Shown: one piece after another, positions 16,321 through 24,725 of the stretch
How positions within the stretch are numbered: the first letter of the stretch is position 1
Layout of the letters: every line of letters begins with the position of its first letter
Origin: Rhodanobacter_A agri
GTDB lineage: Bacteria; Pseudomonadota; Gammaproteobacteria; Xanthomonadales; Rhodanobacteraceae
Reading direction: 5' to 3'
Length of the DNA: 64,000 bases
Assembly (NCBI RefSeq): GCF_044904705.1
Contig: NZ_JADIKL010000002.1
Coordinates: forward strand, 62,001-126,000
Made by a program: the position numbers and the translations under genes
Notes under the pieces: generated by a model
Databases searched by the model: none
The model's input: only the letters and a program-made list of their open reading frames with translations
Told to the model about the DNA's origin: nothing

Positions 16321-16869
16321 TCATCGGGCCGGACAATCGCACTGCTCCAATACCTGCGTGACCCAGAGCTCGATGCGAGCCTCAGACACCGTCGTGCCAT
16401 CAAGACTGGGGCTGCCACGAGGCACTTTGAGCGACCAGAGCGCCATTGGGCTGAGATGCGGAACCTCGATATGAATCTTGCTGGCCAGTCGATCGGCCAC
16501 CAAGCGCTCCACGTGCTGGGCCTTCTTGCCACACCAGACGATCAGGTTGCAGTCCTTCAATTCACGGACTACGCGGTCCCTATTACTGCGACCTTCTATC
16601 TCGCCTACGGTGGCTTCTGATCGTCCGTTGTTTTGCTTTGGCCAGATCGGCTTGTCGTAGGCATTCGTGATGCGGTAGTCGTACCTCTTGCTCGACCCAA
16701 AGAGGTCAGGCCGTCTGCGGTGCAAGATGGTGAGGGCGTCGTCCAGGTTCCTTCCTGTGGCGCCAGCAACGGGTTGAGAGCACGTCTTTTCATGGCGGCC
16801 AGGCACACTGAAGACAAAAGCGGTGCGCAGTTTTCCCGGCCAGAAGTGCGGGGCGGCTTTCAGGCTCAT
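16321..16869 (-). CDS. Uracil-DNA glycosylase-like superfamily protein
   Basis: The 182-residue protein resembles the UDG superfamily of families 4/5. FSVPGRHE followed by PVAGATGRNLDDAL mirrors the GEAPG...E...PFVG..G..L block that binds uracil-containing DNA, and CNLIVWCGKKAQHV mirrors the second-half strand. The canonical acid in motif A is changed to a VPG-type loop, so glycosylase activity is uncertain. The ATG at 16869 has GGGAGA upstream and overlaps the end of the preceding gene by 4 bases, so the two are translated together. It sits beside the YegLKI-type triad, whose kinase has DNA-binding modules, which hints at a DNA-damage or DNA-modification link. Confidence 0.6.
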   Translation of the reverse strand: MSLKAAPHFWPGKLRTAFVFSVPGRHEKTCSQPVAGATGRNLDDALTILHRRRPDLFGSSKRYDYRITNAYDKPIWPKQNNGRSEATVGEIEGRSNRDRVVRELKDCNLIVWCGKKAQHVERLVADRLASKIHIEVPHLSPMALWSLKVPRGSPSLDGTTVSEARIELWVTQVLEQCDCPAR

Positions 16870-17573
16870 GGGTTCTCCCGATCTATGGCAAGTAGCCACA
16901 TTTTCACGTGCTGCTGGGGCGATGCCAGGAAACTCGCCACAAGGTAGTCTCCAAAATCCGCAGGCTTAAAGACCGCCTTCATTGCATTGTCGAAGCCGCG
17001 CATAGAGCCGGGTCGAACCGGTGCGCAAATCGTGAGACAGAAGGCCGCGGTGGGCCCCATGGCGACCAGAGCGCGACGCGTCTTACGGCGGAGACCTTTC
17101 GAGGCTCGGGGTAGAGTCGGAGCTTGGTGCGCAAAGAGCCGGGCAGTTCCGCCCGGTTCAAGCATGACTCTCACATCTGCTTCGTCAACCCCAATCGGGC
17201 CCTGATAGCTCGTGGACAGAACCGTGCACATGAGGAGCTGAAGCAATGCTTCCCGGCGGCTCCCTAGAAAGATGACTCGAACCGTCGGGACATCCTTGAT
17301 CTTCCGCGGAACGCCTTCGAGCTCCCGAGATAGCAATATTGGCGGGTACTTTGGTAGTGCCAGCAAGGGCGCTAGCGACGGGTTCCAAAGGACCACAACA
17401 TGCCACGCGTCGTCGGGGAGTCTGTGATCGTGCGGCCAGGCCCGGCAGTCGATAGCCGGGTCTAAGTTGTCGAGGTCGCCAAGGGCCGCTATGTCCTCAC
17501 TCCGCCCAAGCACGTAAACCCGCGTCCGCGGCTTTTCGTACGGACTCAACAGCAGCGGGATGGATTCGCCCAT
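16866..17573 (-). CDS. Unknown protein, translationally coupled to the UDG-like gene
   Basis: No family is recognised for this 235-residue protein. The N-terminal half has alternating hydrophobic strands (RVYVLGRSEDI, WHVVVLWNPS, VRVIFLGSRREALLQLL) reminiscent of a Rossmann-like fold. The C-terminal half has a very basic segment (RASKGLRRKTRRAL) followed by a hydrophobic stretch. The ATG overlaps no other gene. Its stop overlaps the UDG-like start by 4 bases, strong evidence for a shared mRNA and possibly a shared function. The ribosome binding site is weak (AGGGG close to the ATG). Confidence 0.65.
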   Translation of the reverse strand: MGESIPLLLSPYEKPRTRVYVLGRSEDIAALGDLDNLDPAIDCRAWPHDHRLPDDAWHVVVLWNPSLAPLLALPKYPPILLSRELEGVPRKIKDVPTVRVIFLGSRREALLQLLMCTVLSTSYQGPIGVDEADVRVMLEPGGTARLFAHQAPTLPRASKGLRRKTRRALVAMGPTAAFCLTICAPVRPGSMRGFDNAMKAVFKPADFGDYLVASFLASPQQHVKMWLLAIDRENP

Positions 17574-17703
17574 GGACCCCTACCTTAGAGACGTAGTGCT
17601 TGCATTGTCGCGCTCGCCTGCCTCATGGGCTGAGATCGAGGGAGGGCTGTGCCCATCACCCAGCACCAGCTGTAGAGGTGGGCAGCATCGATCGTTTCTT
17701 CCC

Positions 17704-17946
17704 TCAACCGGCTTCCAAGCCCGCGGCAAGGCTATCGAGGGCGTCCAAATCCAGTTGTGCGCGCTCGATCATGGCCAGGATCCTTCTTGTGTGTGGCATT
17801 TCAGCTATTCCCTCAAGCCCATCGACAGATGCCGCGCACCTGTTCGGCGCCGGCGATACCTCTATTAGCAGGTCGCCCGCACATATCTGCTGCGGCGCGG
17901 CAAGGGAGCCCGGTACAATGGGCAGTGCGTTGGTCTGGTCATTCAT
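17704..17946 (-). CDS. Possible small protein at the head of the UDG-like operon
   Basis: An 80-codon frame starting MNDQTNALPIVPG and ending with a regular Leu/Asp/Ala helix (LDLDALDSLAAGLEAG). Codon choice is plausible for a real gene and it points the same way as the two genes after it, 130 bases downstream. No good ribosome binding site is seen and no family is recognised, so it could be spurious. Confidence 0.35.
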   Translation of the reverse strand: MNDQTNALPIVPGSLAAPQQICAGDLLIEVSPAPNRCAASVDGLEGIAEMPHTRRILAMIERAQLDLDALDSLAAGLEAG

Positions 17947-18094
17947 CGGCCGCACCACGGCTCCCCCACTGCAGGCACCTACTCTGCAACGTCCGGACCA
18001 CCCCTTTGTTCGTAGAAGCGGACATAAATCGGGGTCGCTTGGCGACTTGGTGACTCCGCAAATTGAGGGTACCGTTGCGGGTATTGATGAAGGT

Positions 18095-18137
18095 CGGCGG
18101 TGAAAATATATTATTAATTCAATGAGATAAGCTAATT
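18095..18137. other. AT-rich tract at island/core junction before trpG
   Basis: A short run of A and T (AAAATATATTATTAATTC) stands out in a GC-rich genome immediately before the trpG start. It marks the switch from the lower-GC accessory region to core DNA. It may hold the trpG promoter or be part of the island end. No leader peptide with tandem Trp codons was seen here. Confidence 0.5.
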
Positions 18138-18737
18138 ATGCTGCTCATGATCGACAACTACGACAGCTTCACCTTCAACCTCGTGCAGTACCTGGGCGAG
18201 CTGGGACAGGAGGTGAAGGTGGTGCGCAACGACGCGCTGGACGTGGCGGGCATCCGTGCGCTGAAGCCTTCGCACATCATGATCTCGCCCGGGCCCGGGA
18301 CGCCCGATGACGCGGGCGTGTCGCTGGACGTGTTGCGCGAACTGTCGGATGAGGTCCCGGTGTTTGGTGTGTGCCTGGGCCACCAGGCCATCGGCCAGGC
18401 GTTCGGCGGCAAGGTGATCCGCGCCAAGCAGATCATGCATGGCAAGACTTCGCCGGTGCGCCATCGAGGCCAGGGCGTATTCGCCGGGCTGCCCGACCCG
18501 TTCGAGGCCACGCGCTACCACTCGCTGGTGGTGGAGCAGGGCTCGCTGCCGGATTGCCTGGAAGTGACCGCGTGGACGGAGAACCCGGACGGCTCGATCG
18601 ACGAGATCATGGGGCTGCGCCACAAGACCCTGCCGGTCGAGGGCGTGCAGTTCCACCCCGAGTCCATCCTCACCCAGCACGGCCACGACATGCTGGCGAA
18701 TTTCCTGGGCTTGCCGCGGCGGAAGCTGGCGGCATGA
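18138..18737 (+). CDS. trpG: Anthranilate synthase component II (glutamine amidotransferase)
   Basis: The 199-residue class-I glutamine amidotransferase releases ammonia from glutamine for TrpE to make anthranilate from chorismate; in many bacteria it also serves PabB. Cys79 in GVCLGHQ is the nucleophile, and His173 and Glu175 in FHPES complete the triad. The N-terminus MLLMIDNYDSF is the normal family start. It overlaps trpD by 4 bases (ATGA). trpE is not in the window; the accessory island lies directly upstream, so this gene must be driven from the short AT-rich tract or by read-through. Confidence 0.95.
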   Translation: MLLMIDNYDSFTFNLVQYLGELGQEVKVVRNDALDVAGIRALKPSHIMISPGPGTPDDAGVSLDVLRELSDEVPVFGVCLGHQAIGQAFGGKVIRAKQIMHGKTSPVRHRGQGVFAGLPDPFEATRYHSLVVEQGSLPDCLEVTAWTENPDGSIDEIMGLRHKTLPVEGVQFHPESILTQHGHDMLANFLGLPRRKLAA

Positions 18738-19783
18738 GCGGGCGCGAGATCAGCATCACGCCGCAGGAGGCCTTGCAGCGTACGATCGAGCACCGCGAAA
18801 TCTTCCACGACGAGATGATCGCGCTGATGCGCCAGATCATGCGCGGCGAAGTCAGCCCGCTGATGACCGCGGCGATCATCACCGGCCTGCGCGTGAAGAA
18901 GGAGACGGTGGGCGAGATCACCGGCGCGGCGCGGGTGATGCGCGAGCTGGCGGAGAAGGTGCCGGTGGCGGGCGACGACGCGCATCTGCTCGACATCGTC
19001 GGCACCGGCGGCGACGGCGCGTCCAGCTTCAACATCTCCACCGCCTCGATGTTCGTGGCGGCGGCGGCGGGCGCGCGTATCGCCAAACACGGCGGGCGCA
19101 GCGTGTCGTCGAAGTCCGGCAGCGCCGACGTGCTGGAGGCGCTGGGCGCGCGCATCGACCTCAAGCCCGCGCAGGTGGCCGAATGCCTCGCCGAGACCGG
19201 GATCGGCTTCATGTTCGCGCCGAACCATCATCCGGCGATGAAGGTGGTGGCGCCGGTGCGCAAGGAAATGGGTGTGCGCACCTTGTTCAACATTCTCGGG
19301 CCGCTGACCAACCCGGCCGGCGCGCCGAACATCTTGATGGGCGTGTTCCATCCCGACCTGGTCGGCATCCAGGTGCGCGTGCTGCAGCAGCTCGGCGCAC
19401 GGCGCGCGCTGGTGGTGTGGGGCCGCGACGGCATGGATGAGATATCGCTGGGCGCGGCCACCCTGGTGGGCGAGCTGAAGGACGGCGTGGTGCGCGAGTA
19501 CGAGGTCGAGCCGGAGGATTTCGGCCTCGCGATGGCCTCCAGCCGCAACCTGCGCGTGGCGGATGTGGCCGAGTCGAAGGCGATGCTGGAGCAGGCGCTG
19601 GCCGGCGAGCGCGGCGTGCCGCACGACATCGTCTGCCTCAACGCAGGCGCCGCGCTGTACGCGGCCAACGTGGCCCCCTCGATCGCCGAGGGCATCGCGC
19701 TGGCGCAGGCCACGATTGCCAGCGGCGCGGCCCGTGCGAAAATGCAGGCATTCGTGGCAGCGACCCAGCGGCTTCAGGCATGA
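18734..19783 (+). CDS. trpD: Anthranilate phosphoribosyltransferase
   Basis: The 349-residue enzyme joins anthranilate and PRPP to form phosphoribosyl-anthranilate, the second step of tryptophan synthesis. The PRPP/Mg loop GTGGDGASSFN is at 90-100 and KHGGRSVSSKSGSAD at 118-132, both intact. Length is normal. The ATG overlaps the trpG stop (ATGA), which favours this start over several in-frame upstream codons inside trpG. A 64-base gap follows before trpC, so the three genes form one operon. Confidence 0.95.
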   Translation: MSGREISITPQEALQRTIEHREIFHDEMIALMRQIMRGEVSPLMTAAIITGLRVKKETVGEITGAARVMRELAEKVPVAGDDAHLLDIVGTGGDGASSFNISTASMFVAAAAGARIAKHGGRSVSSKSGSADVLEALGARIDLKPAQVAECLAETGIGFMFAPNHHPAMKVVAPVRKEMGVRTLFNILGPLTNPAGAPNILMGVFHPDLVGIQVRVLQQLGARRALVVWGRDGMDEISLGAATLVGELKDGVVREYEVEPEDFGLAMASSRNLRVADVAESKAMLEQALAGERGVPHDIVCLNAGAALYAANVAPSIAEGIALAQATIASGAARAKMQAFVAATQRLQA

Positions 19784-19847
19784 TCGGCTTGACGGCGCGA
19801 CGACATTCGCGCCGCCACGATGCCCCGGCCCCGACTTCCCCAAGCCC

Positions 19848-20642
19848 ATGACCGACATCCTCAATCGCATTCTCGCCCGCAAAGCCGAAGAAGTAGCCGA
19901 ACGCCAAGCGCGGCTGCCCTTGGCCGAACTGGCTGCCCGCATCCCCGACCTGCCGGAGACGCGCGGTTTTGCCGCGGCGATCGAGGCGAAGATCAACGCC
20001 GGCCAGCCGGCGGTGATCGCCGAGGTCAAGAAGGCCAGCCCCAGCAAGGGCGTGATCCGGCCCGACTTCGACCCGGCGGCCATCGCGAAAAGTTACGCGA
20101 AGGGCGGCGCAGCCTGCTTGTCGGTGCTTACCGATAGCGATTTCTTCCAGGGTAGCGAGGCCTTCCTGCAGCAGGCGCGCGCTGCCTGTGCGCTGCCGGT
20201 GCTGCGCAAGGACTTCATCATCGACCCCTACCAGGTGCACGAGGCGCGCGCGATCGGCGCCGACTGCGTGCTGCTGATCGTGGCCGCGCTGGACGACGAC
20301 GTGCTGCTGCAGCTCTCGCTGCAGGCGGCCGAGCTGGATCTCGACGTGCTGTGCGAAGTGCACGACGAGGAAGAGCTGGAGCGCGCGCTGGCGCTGCCGG
20401 TGCCGCTGATCGGCGTCAACAATCGCAACCTGCGCAACTTCGAGACCTCGCTGGATACCTCGCTGGCGCTGCAGGAACTGATGGAGTACGACCGCATCCT
20501 GGTCGCCGAATCCGGCATCCGCACGCCCGAGGACGTGGCGCGGCTGCGCGAGGGCGGCATCCATGCCTTCCTGGTCGGCGAGGCGTTCATGCGCGCCGAG
20601 GATCCCGGCAGCGAACTGAAGCGACTGTTCGGCACGAAGTAA
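19848..20642 (+). CDS. trpC: Indole-3-glycerol phosphate synthase
   Basis: This 264-residue TIM-barrel enzyme closes the indole ring from the deoxyribulose-phosphate intermediate. Conserved pieces are IAEVKKASPSKG (catalytic lysine), RKDFIID, GVNNRNL and AESGI. It is the monofunctional form, without a TrpF fusion. The start MTDILNRIL is the family start; longer in-frame readings run into trpD. The stop overlaps the next ATG (TAATG), so the HAD phosphatase gene is read with the trp genes. Confidence 0.95.
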   Translation: MTDILNRILARKAEEVAERQARLPLAELAARIPDLPETRGFAAAIEAKINAGQPAVIAEVKKASPSKGVIRPDFDPAAIAKSYAKGGAACLSVLTDSDFFQGSEAFLQQARAACALPVLRKDFIIDPYQVHEARAIGADCVLLIVAALDDDVLLQLSLQAAELDLDVLCEVHDEEELERALALPVPLIGVNNRNLRNFETSLDTSLALQELMEYDRILVAESGIRTPEDVARLREGGIHAFLVGEAFMRAEDPGSELKRLFGTK

Positions 20643-21346
20643 TGCAGATGGATACAGGGGACATGGCGCCACCCGCGGTGGCGAGCGACGACGTGCAAGC
20701 GTCGCGCGTGGTGCTGTTCGATTTCGACGGCGTGCTGCTGCACGGCGATGCGTTCTACCTCTTCGTGCGCAGCCGCTACGCACGCTCGTGGCTGCGCAAG
20801 CTGCTGGTGTTGCCCTGCCTGCCATGGCTGCTGCTGCAACTGCCGTTCTCGCGCCGGCATGCGGCACGCACCTTGGTGCACGCCGCCTTGTTCGGCACCA
20901 GCGAAAAGCGCTACCAGGCGCAGGCGCGCGCGTTCGCCGTCGAGCTGGTGCAGCACTCGCGCCTGTTCAACCGCGATGCCTTGCGCCAGCTGCGCCGCCA
21001 CCAGCAGGCGGGCGACCGCGTGATCGTGGTAACCGGCTGCGAGCAGGCACTGGTCGGCGGCATCCTCGAACAGCTGGGCCTAGGCGATATCGAGCTGCTG
21101 GCCTCGCGGCTGCGTTCCAGCTGGGCAGGCATGCGCACCGGCTTCCACAACATCGGCGCGAACAAACTCAAGGCATTGGCCGCGCACGGCGTGCGTGCAT
21201 GGCAGCTCGCTTACAGCGATTCGCTGATGGATGTGCCGATGCTGAAGCCCGCCGCCGAGCCGGTGCTGGTCAACGGCACGCCCAAGCTGTGCAAGAAGAT
21301 GGATGCCGCGCTGGGCCGGGTGGTCGGCCGCGTCGAGTGGCAGTGA
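20642..21346 (+). CDS. HAD-family phosphatase, PgpC (YfhB)-like
   Basis: The 234-residue protein has the HAD phosphatase motifs: nucleophile in LFDFDGVLLHGD (near 25-36), Thr in VIVVTGC, Lys in NKLKAL and the acidic YSDSLMDVPM. A hydrophobic stretch (LLVLPCLPWLLLQLPF) before the cap resembles PgpC, which removes phosphate from phosphatidylglycerol phosphate at the membrane; other HAD-IB substrates are possible. The ATG overlaps the trpC stop by one base, so it is the last gene of the trp operon, perhaps only by read-through. The next possible start, two codons later, cannot be excluded. Confidence 0.75.
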   Translation: MQMDTGDMAPPAVASDDVQASRVVLFDFDGVLLHGDAFYLFVRSRYARSWLRKLLVLPCLPWLLLQLPFSRRHAARTLVHAALFGTSEKRYQAQARAFAVELVQHSRLFNRDALRQLRRHQQAGDRVIVVTGCEQALVGGILEQLGLGDIELLASRLRSSWAGMRTGFHNIGANKLKALAAHGVRAWQLAYSDSLMDVPMLKPAAEPVLVNGTPKLCKKMDAALGRVVGRVEWQ

Positions 21347-21353
21347 CGCGTCC

Positions 21354-21430
21354 GTAGGAGCGCACCCTGTGCGCGAACGCTCTTGCTTCCATCAAGGCGA
21401 AAGGCCATCGCGCACAGGGTGCGCTCCTAC
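21354..21430. repeat. REP-like palindrome with 23-bp arms
   Basis: A 23-base arm beginning GTAGGAGCGCACCCTG (21354-21376) is repeated exactly in inverse (21408-21430) around a 31-base spacer. Such GTAGGAGCGC palindromes are typical scattered intergenic repeats of Xanthomonadales genomes. It lies between two convergent genes and can fold into a long hairpin that may end or protect both mRNAs. Confidence 0.85.
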
Positions 21431-23070
21431 GGCGATTCCGTCCGTTCGCCGGTGATCGACAGCGCCACCGCCTCCGCCACGCGTATCCCATCCACCGCCG
21501 CAGAGAGAATCCCGCCCGCATAACCCGCGCCCTCGCCGGCGGGGTACAGCCCGTGCGTGTTGAGGCTCTGCAGGTCGTCGTCGTTGCGGCGGATGCGCAC
21601 CGGCGACGAGGTGCGCGTTTCCACGCCGGTAAGCATGGCATCGGGCAGCGCGTAGCCGCGGATCTGGCGGTCGAAGGCGGGGATCGCAGCGCGAATCGCC
21701 GCCACCGCGTAATCGGGCAACGCAGTGGAAAGATCGGTGAGATGCACGCCCGGCTTGTACGAGGGCTGCACCTCGCCGACGGCGCGCGAAGCCCTGCCGG
21801 CGAGGAAGTCGCCCACGCGCTGGCCCGGTGCGCTGTAGTCGCCGCCGCCCATGTGGAAGGCATGGGTTTCCCAATGCCGCTGCAGCGCGATGCCGGCCAG
21901 CGGGCCTTCGCCGTAGGGCGCGTAATCGGCGGGACGGATGTCGCAGACCAGCGCCGCGTTGGCGTTGCGCTCGTTGCGCGAATACTGGCTCATGCCGTTG
22001 GTGACCACGCGGCCCGGCTCACTCGTGGCCGCCACCACGGTGCCGCCGGGGCACATGCAGAAGCTGTACACCGAGCGGCCGTCCTTGCCGTGGTGCACCA
22101 GCTTGTAGTCCGCCGCGCCCAGGATGGGGTGGCCGACCTGCGGGCCGAAGCGTGCCCGGTCGATCAGCGATTGCGGGTGCTCGACGCGGAAGCCGATCGA
22201 GAACGGCTTGGCCTCCAGGTAGACGCCGCGTGCGTGCAGCATCTCGAAGGTGTCGCGCGCGCTGTGGCCCAGCGCCAGCACCACATGGTCGCTGCGCAAC
22301 TCGCCGCCGTCGGCAAGCCGCACGCCGCGAACCTGGCGCTCGCCTTGCGCATCGGTTTCCACCAGCAGGTCGTCCACGCGCTGGTCGAAACGGATCTCGC
22401 CGCCGAGCGCCTCGATGCTCGCGCGCAGGTTTTCCACCATGGTCACCAGCCGGAACGTACCGATGTGCGGCTTGCTGACGTAGAGGATTTCCTCCGGCGC
22501 GCCGGCTTTCACGAACTCGGCCAGCACCTTGCGGCCATGGTGCTGTGTGTCGCGGATCTGGCTGTGCAGCTTGCCGTCGGAAAACGTGCCCGCGCCGCCC
22601 TCGCCGAACTGTACGTTGGAGTCCGGGTGCAGGTTGCGCTTGCGCCACAGGTCCCAGGTGTCCTTGGTGCGCTCGCGCACGGCCTTGCCGCGCTCCAGCA
22701 CGATGGGGCGGAAGCCCGATTGCGCCAGGATCAGCGCCGCGAAGATGCCGCAGGGGCCGAAGCCGATCACGATCGGCCGGTGCTCGAGCTTCGCCGGCGC
22801 CTGCGCCACGAATTTGTAGCTGGTGTCCGGCGTGGGCTGTACGTGGCGGTCGTCGGCGTGGCGCGCCAGCAGCGCGGCCTCGTCGGCTACTTCCACGTCC
22901 AGCGTGTAGATCAGCGCGATGGCGCCGCGCTTGCGCGCGTCGTAGCCACGGCGGAACACGGTGAAGCTGCGCAGTGCTGCGGGCGCGATGCCGAGCTTCG
23001 CGCGGATCGCGTTGGGCAGGGCTTCCGCGGGGTGGTCCAGCGGGAGCTTGAGGTCGGTGAGGCGCAGCAT
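21427..23070 (-). CDS. FAD-dependent dehydrogenase of COG2509 type
   Basis: The 547-residue protein belongs to the uncharacterised NAD(P)/FAD-dependent oxidoreductases of COG2509. The FAD-binding glycine segment VIGFGPCGIFAALILAQ follows an N-terminal domain of about 100 residues (MLRLTDLKLPLDH). Further marks are GGAGTFSDGKL, YSFCMCPGG and the C-terminal PAGEGAGYAGGI. Substrate is unknown for the family. The start at 23070 begins the conserved N-terminus; the longer ORF to 23337 reads through the intergenic region. The stop lies inside the end of the REP-like repeat. Confidence 0.85.
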   Translation of the reverse strand: MLRLTDLKLPLDHPAEALPNAIRAKLGIAPAALRSFTVFRRGYDARKRGAIALIYTLDVEVADEAALLARHADDRHVQPTPDTSYKFVAQAPAKLEHRPIVIGFGPCGIFAALILAQSGFRPIVLERGKAVRERTKDTWDLWRKRNLHPDSNVQFGEGGAGTFSDGKLHSQIRDTQHHGRKVLAEFVKAGAPEEILYVSKPHIGTFRLVTMVENLRASIEALGGEIRFDQRVDDLLVETDAQGERQVRGVRLADGGELRSDHVVLALGHSARDTFEMLHARGVYLEAKPFSIGFRVEHPQSLIDRARFGPQVGHPILGAADYKLVHHGKDGRSVYSFCMCPGGTVVAATSEPGRVVTNGMSQYSRNERNANAALVCDIRPADYAPYGEGPLAGIALQRHWETHAFHMGGGDYSAPGQRVGDFLAGRASRAVGEVQPSYKPGVHLTDLSTALPDYAVAAIRAAIPAFDRQIRGYALPDAMLTGVETRTSSPVRIRRNDDDLQSLNTHGLYPAGEGAGYAGGILSAAVDGIRVAEAVALSITGERTESP

Positions 23071-23309
23071 GGGGTGAGCCGGCAGGAGCAGGCCGCGATT
23101 TTCGCATGCCGGTACGCGATGCGTGGCCGATCGCCGCAGATGCTGCGGGGATGCGCCGCTTCCGCCCCGGTCGTGTGCCGGGGGCTGGTGGCCGGGATAC
23201 GGGGTAGGGCAGCCCCTGACTTCGGGCACATGGCGCGGTCTGGACGGCCAGCGCAGTATGCAGGCGGTCATGCCATTGGCGGCGCGCAAAGACGTAAAGG
23301 AGAGACGGC

Positions 23310-24173
23310 GTGCGGAAGAAGCTCCTGGTTCATGCACTCGCTTCGTTCGGCCTCATGGCGGCTTGCGGTACCGCGTCGGCTTCGGCTTCGCCGCCAGTGA
23401 CGATCAAGCTGGAGCCCTATCTGGGCTCCGCATTGGCGATGCACGCCGAAGTGAACGGCCATCCGGGACTGTTCCTGTTCGATACGGGGGGCGGGGTCAC
23501 GATCATCGGCCCGGATGTCGCCAAGGCCATCGGCTGCACGCCATGGGGCAGGATCACGGGATTCCGGATGACCGGGGAACGCCTGGACTTCCAGCGTTGC
23601 GACAATCTCGTGTTCAACGTCGCGGGCATACCGATGAAGGCCTCGGAAGCGGGCGTGTTCGACATCATGGGCCTGGTGCCCAAGGATGCGCCCCATCTGG
23701 ATGGTTCGCTCGGGCTGGATCTGTTCGCCGGCCGCTCGATCACCCTCGATGCGTCCGGACGCACGCTCACGATCGAAAGCGCCGAAAGCCTGCAGGCGCG
23801 CGTGCGCCATGCCAGGGAAGTCCCAATCCGCCTGGTGCGGGATGCCGAGGGCGTGGCGCTGACCGTTGACGTTGCCGTGCCGACGCCGAAGGGCACGGCA
23901 TGGATGGAACTGGATTCGGGGAACGCCGGCGGGGCCTACATCATTGCGAAATACCTGGCCCCGATGTTCGGGCTTGATCCCGGCAAGAGCGGTCCGCAGC
24001 CGGTACGGTTCGACGTGGCCGGAGGCATTCCGGTCGAAGGGAAGGCGCTGGCGATGGATCTGATCAAGGACGGCAACCTCGGGGCGCCGTTCTTCAAGCA
24101 GTGGGCATTGACCGTGGATCTCGCCTCGGGCCGCGCGTGGCTGTCGCATGCCGCGCCGGGCAACGCGCCTTAG
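23310..24173 (+). CDS. Secreted retropepsin-like aspartyl protease family protein
   Basis: The 287-residue protein starts at a GTG with AAGGAG seven bases upstream and has a signal peptide (basic MRKK, hydrophobic core, cut near ASA-SAS). FLFDTGGGVTII is an aspartic-protease-like DTG motif, and a second half has WMELDSGNAGG, so the chain looks like two related lobes in which the second site is DSG. Pepsin-like proteins normally use two Asp residues. Activity is not proven for bacterial members. It stands alone and converges on the DUF1993 gene. Confidence 0.7.
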   Translation: MRKKLLVHALASFGLMAACGTASASASPPVTIKLEPYLGSALAMHAEVNGHPGLFLFDTGGGVTIIGPDVAKAIGCTPWGRITGFRMTGERLDFQRCDNLVFNVAGIPMKASEAGVFDIMGLVPKDAPHLDGSLGLDLFAGRSITLDASGRTLTIESAESLQARVRHAREVPIRLVRDAEGVALTVDVAVPTPKGTAWMELDSGNAGGAYIIAKYLAPMFGLDPGKSGPQPVRFDVAGGIPVEGKALAMDLIKDGNLGAPFFKQWALTVDLASGRAWLSHAAPGNAP

Positions 24174-24178
24174 TTTTG

Positions 24179-24205
24179 GCGGTGGCGGCAAGATGCCGCC
24201 ACCGC
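24179..24205. terminator. Hairpin between convergent genes
   Basis: A 12-bp perfect stem (GCGGTGGCGGCA and its complement) with a 3-base loop lies between the convergent stops at 24173 and 24219. There is no long T run on either strand, so it is probably a two-way terminator of modest strength. Confidence 0.55.
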
Positions 24206-24218
24206 GCTTCCGGCGTCG

Positions 24219-24725
24219 TCAGATGTCGCCGATGAAGTCGTTCTTGCCGATCTCCACGCCCATGCCGCGGAACAGGTTGTAGGCCGTGGTGCAGTGGAAG
24301 AACAGGTTGGGCAGGATGAACTGCAGCAGGTAGGACTGGCCTTGCAGGTCCAGTTCGCCGCTGCGCATCTTGAGGTGGATGGCGCGGCTCTCGCTGCCGT
24401 CGATCTGCTCGGCCTTGAACGACTGCACGTAGGCGACGGCGCGATCGATGCGGTCGTACAGCTCGGCCATCGTGGCCTCGTTGTCCTCGAAGCTCTTCGG
24501 CTCCGCGCCGGCGAGGCGGGCGGAGCCGCGGCAGGCCATGTCGCAGGCGATCTGCACCTGCTTCACCAGCGGCAACATGTCGGGGACCAGGCGGGTCTGC
24601 AGCAGCACGGCGTCGGTGACGCCCTTGGCCTTGGCGTGCGCCTCGCCTTTCTGCAGCACCTGGCGCAGGTTGCCGAGCGCGCGGACGAAGACGGGAACGG
24701 AGGCTTGGTACATGGAGAGGCTCAT
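24219..24725 (-). CDS. DUF1993 family protein
   Basis: The 168-residue protein matches DUF1993, a small helical family with a DinB-like four-helix look. It begins MSLSMYQASVPVF and has the conserved ending NLFFHCTTAYNLFRGMGVEIGK. Function unknown. The ATG overlaps the stop of the MFS gene by 4 bases (ATGA), so the two are co-translated. A start four codons later (MYQASVP) is possible. Confidence 0.85.
   Translation of the reverse strand: MSLSMYQASVPVFVRALGNLRQVLQKGEAHAKAKGVTDAVLLQTRLVPDMLPLVKQVQIACDMACRGSARLAGAEPKSFEDNEATMAELYDRIDRAVAYVQSFKAEQIDGSESRAIHLKMRSGELDLQGQSYLLQFILPNLFFHCTTAYNLFRGMGVEIGKNDFIGDI

Noticed and set aside
17959..18137. trp attenuator or leader peptide before trpG
   Set aside because: No short ORF with adjacent Trp codons and no competing hairpins followed by a T run were found.
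1..18137. tRNA gene as the attachment site of the island
   Set aside because: No cloverleaf-like sequence with a GGTTCGAATCC-type arm was found at either visible end.
18515..20083. Long minus-strand ORF opposite trpG-trpC
   Set aside because: Shadow of the trp genes, with low-complexity His/Arg/Ala composition.
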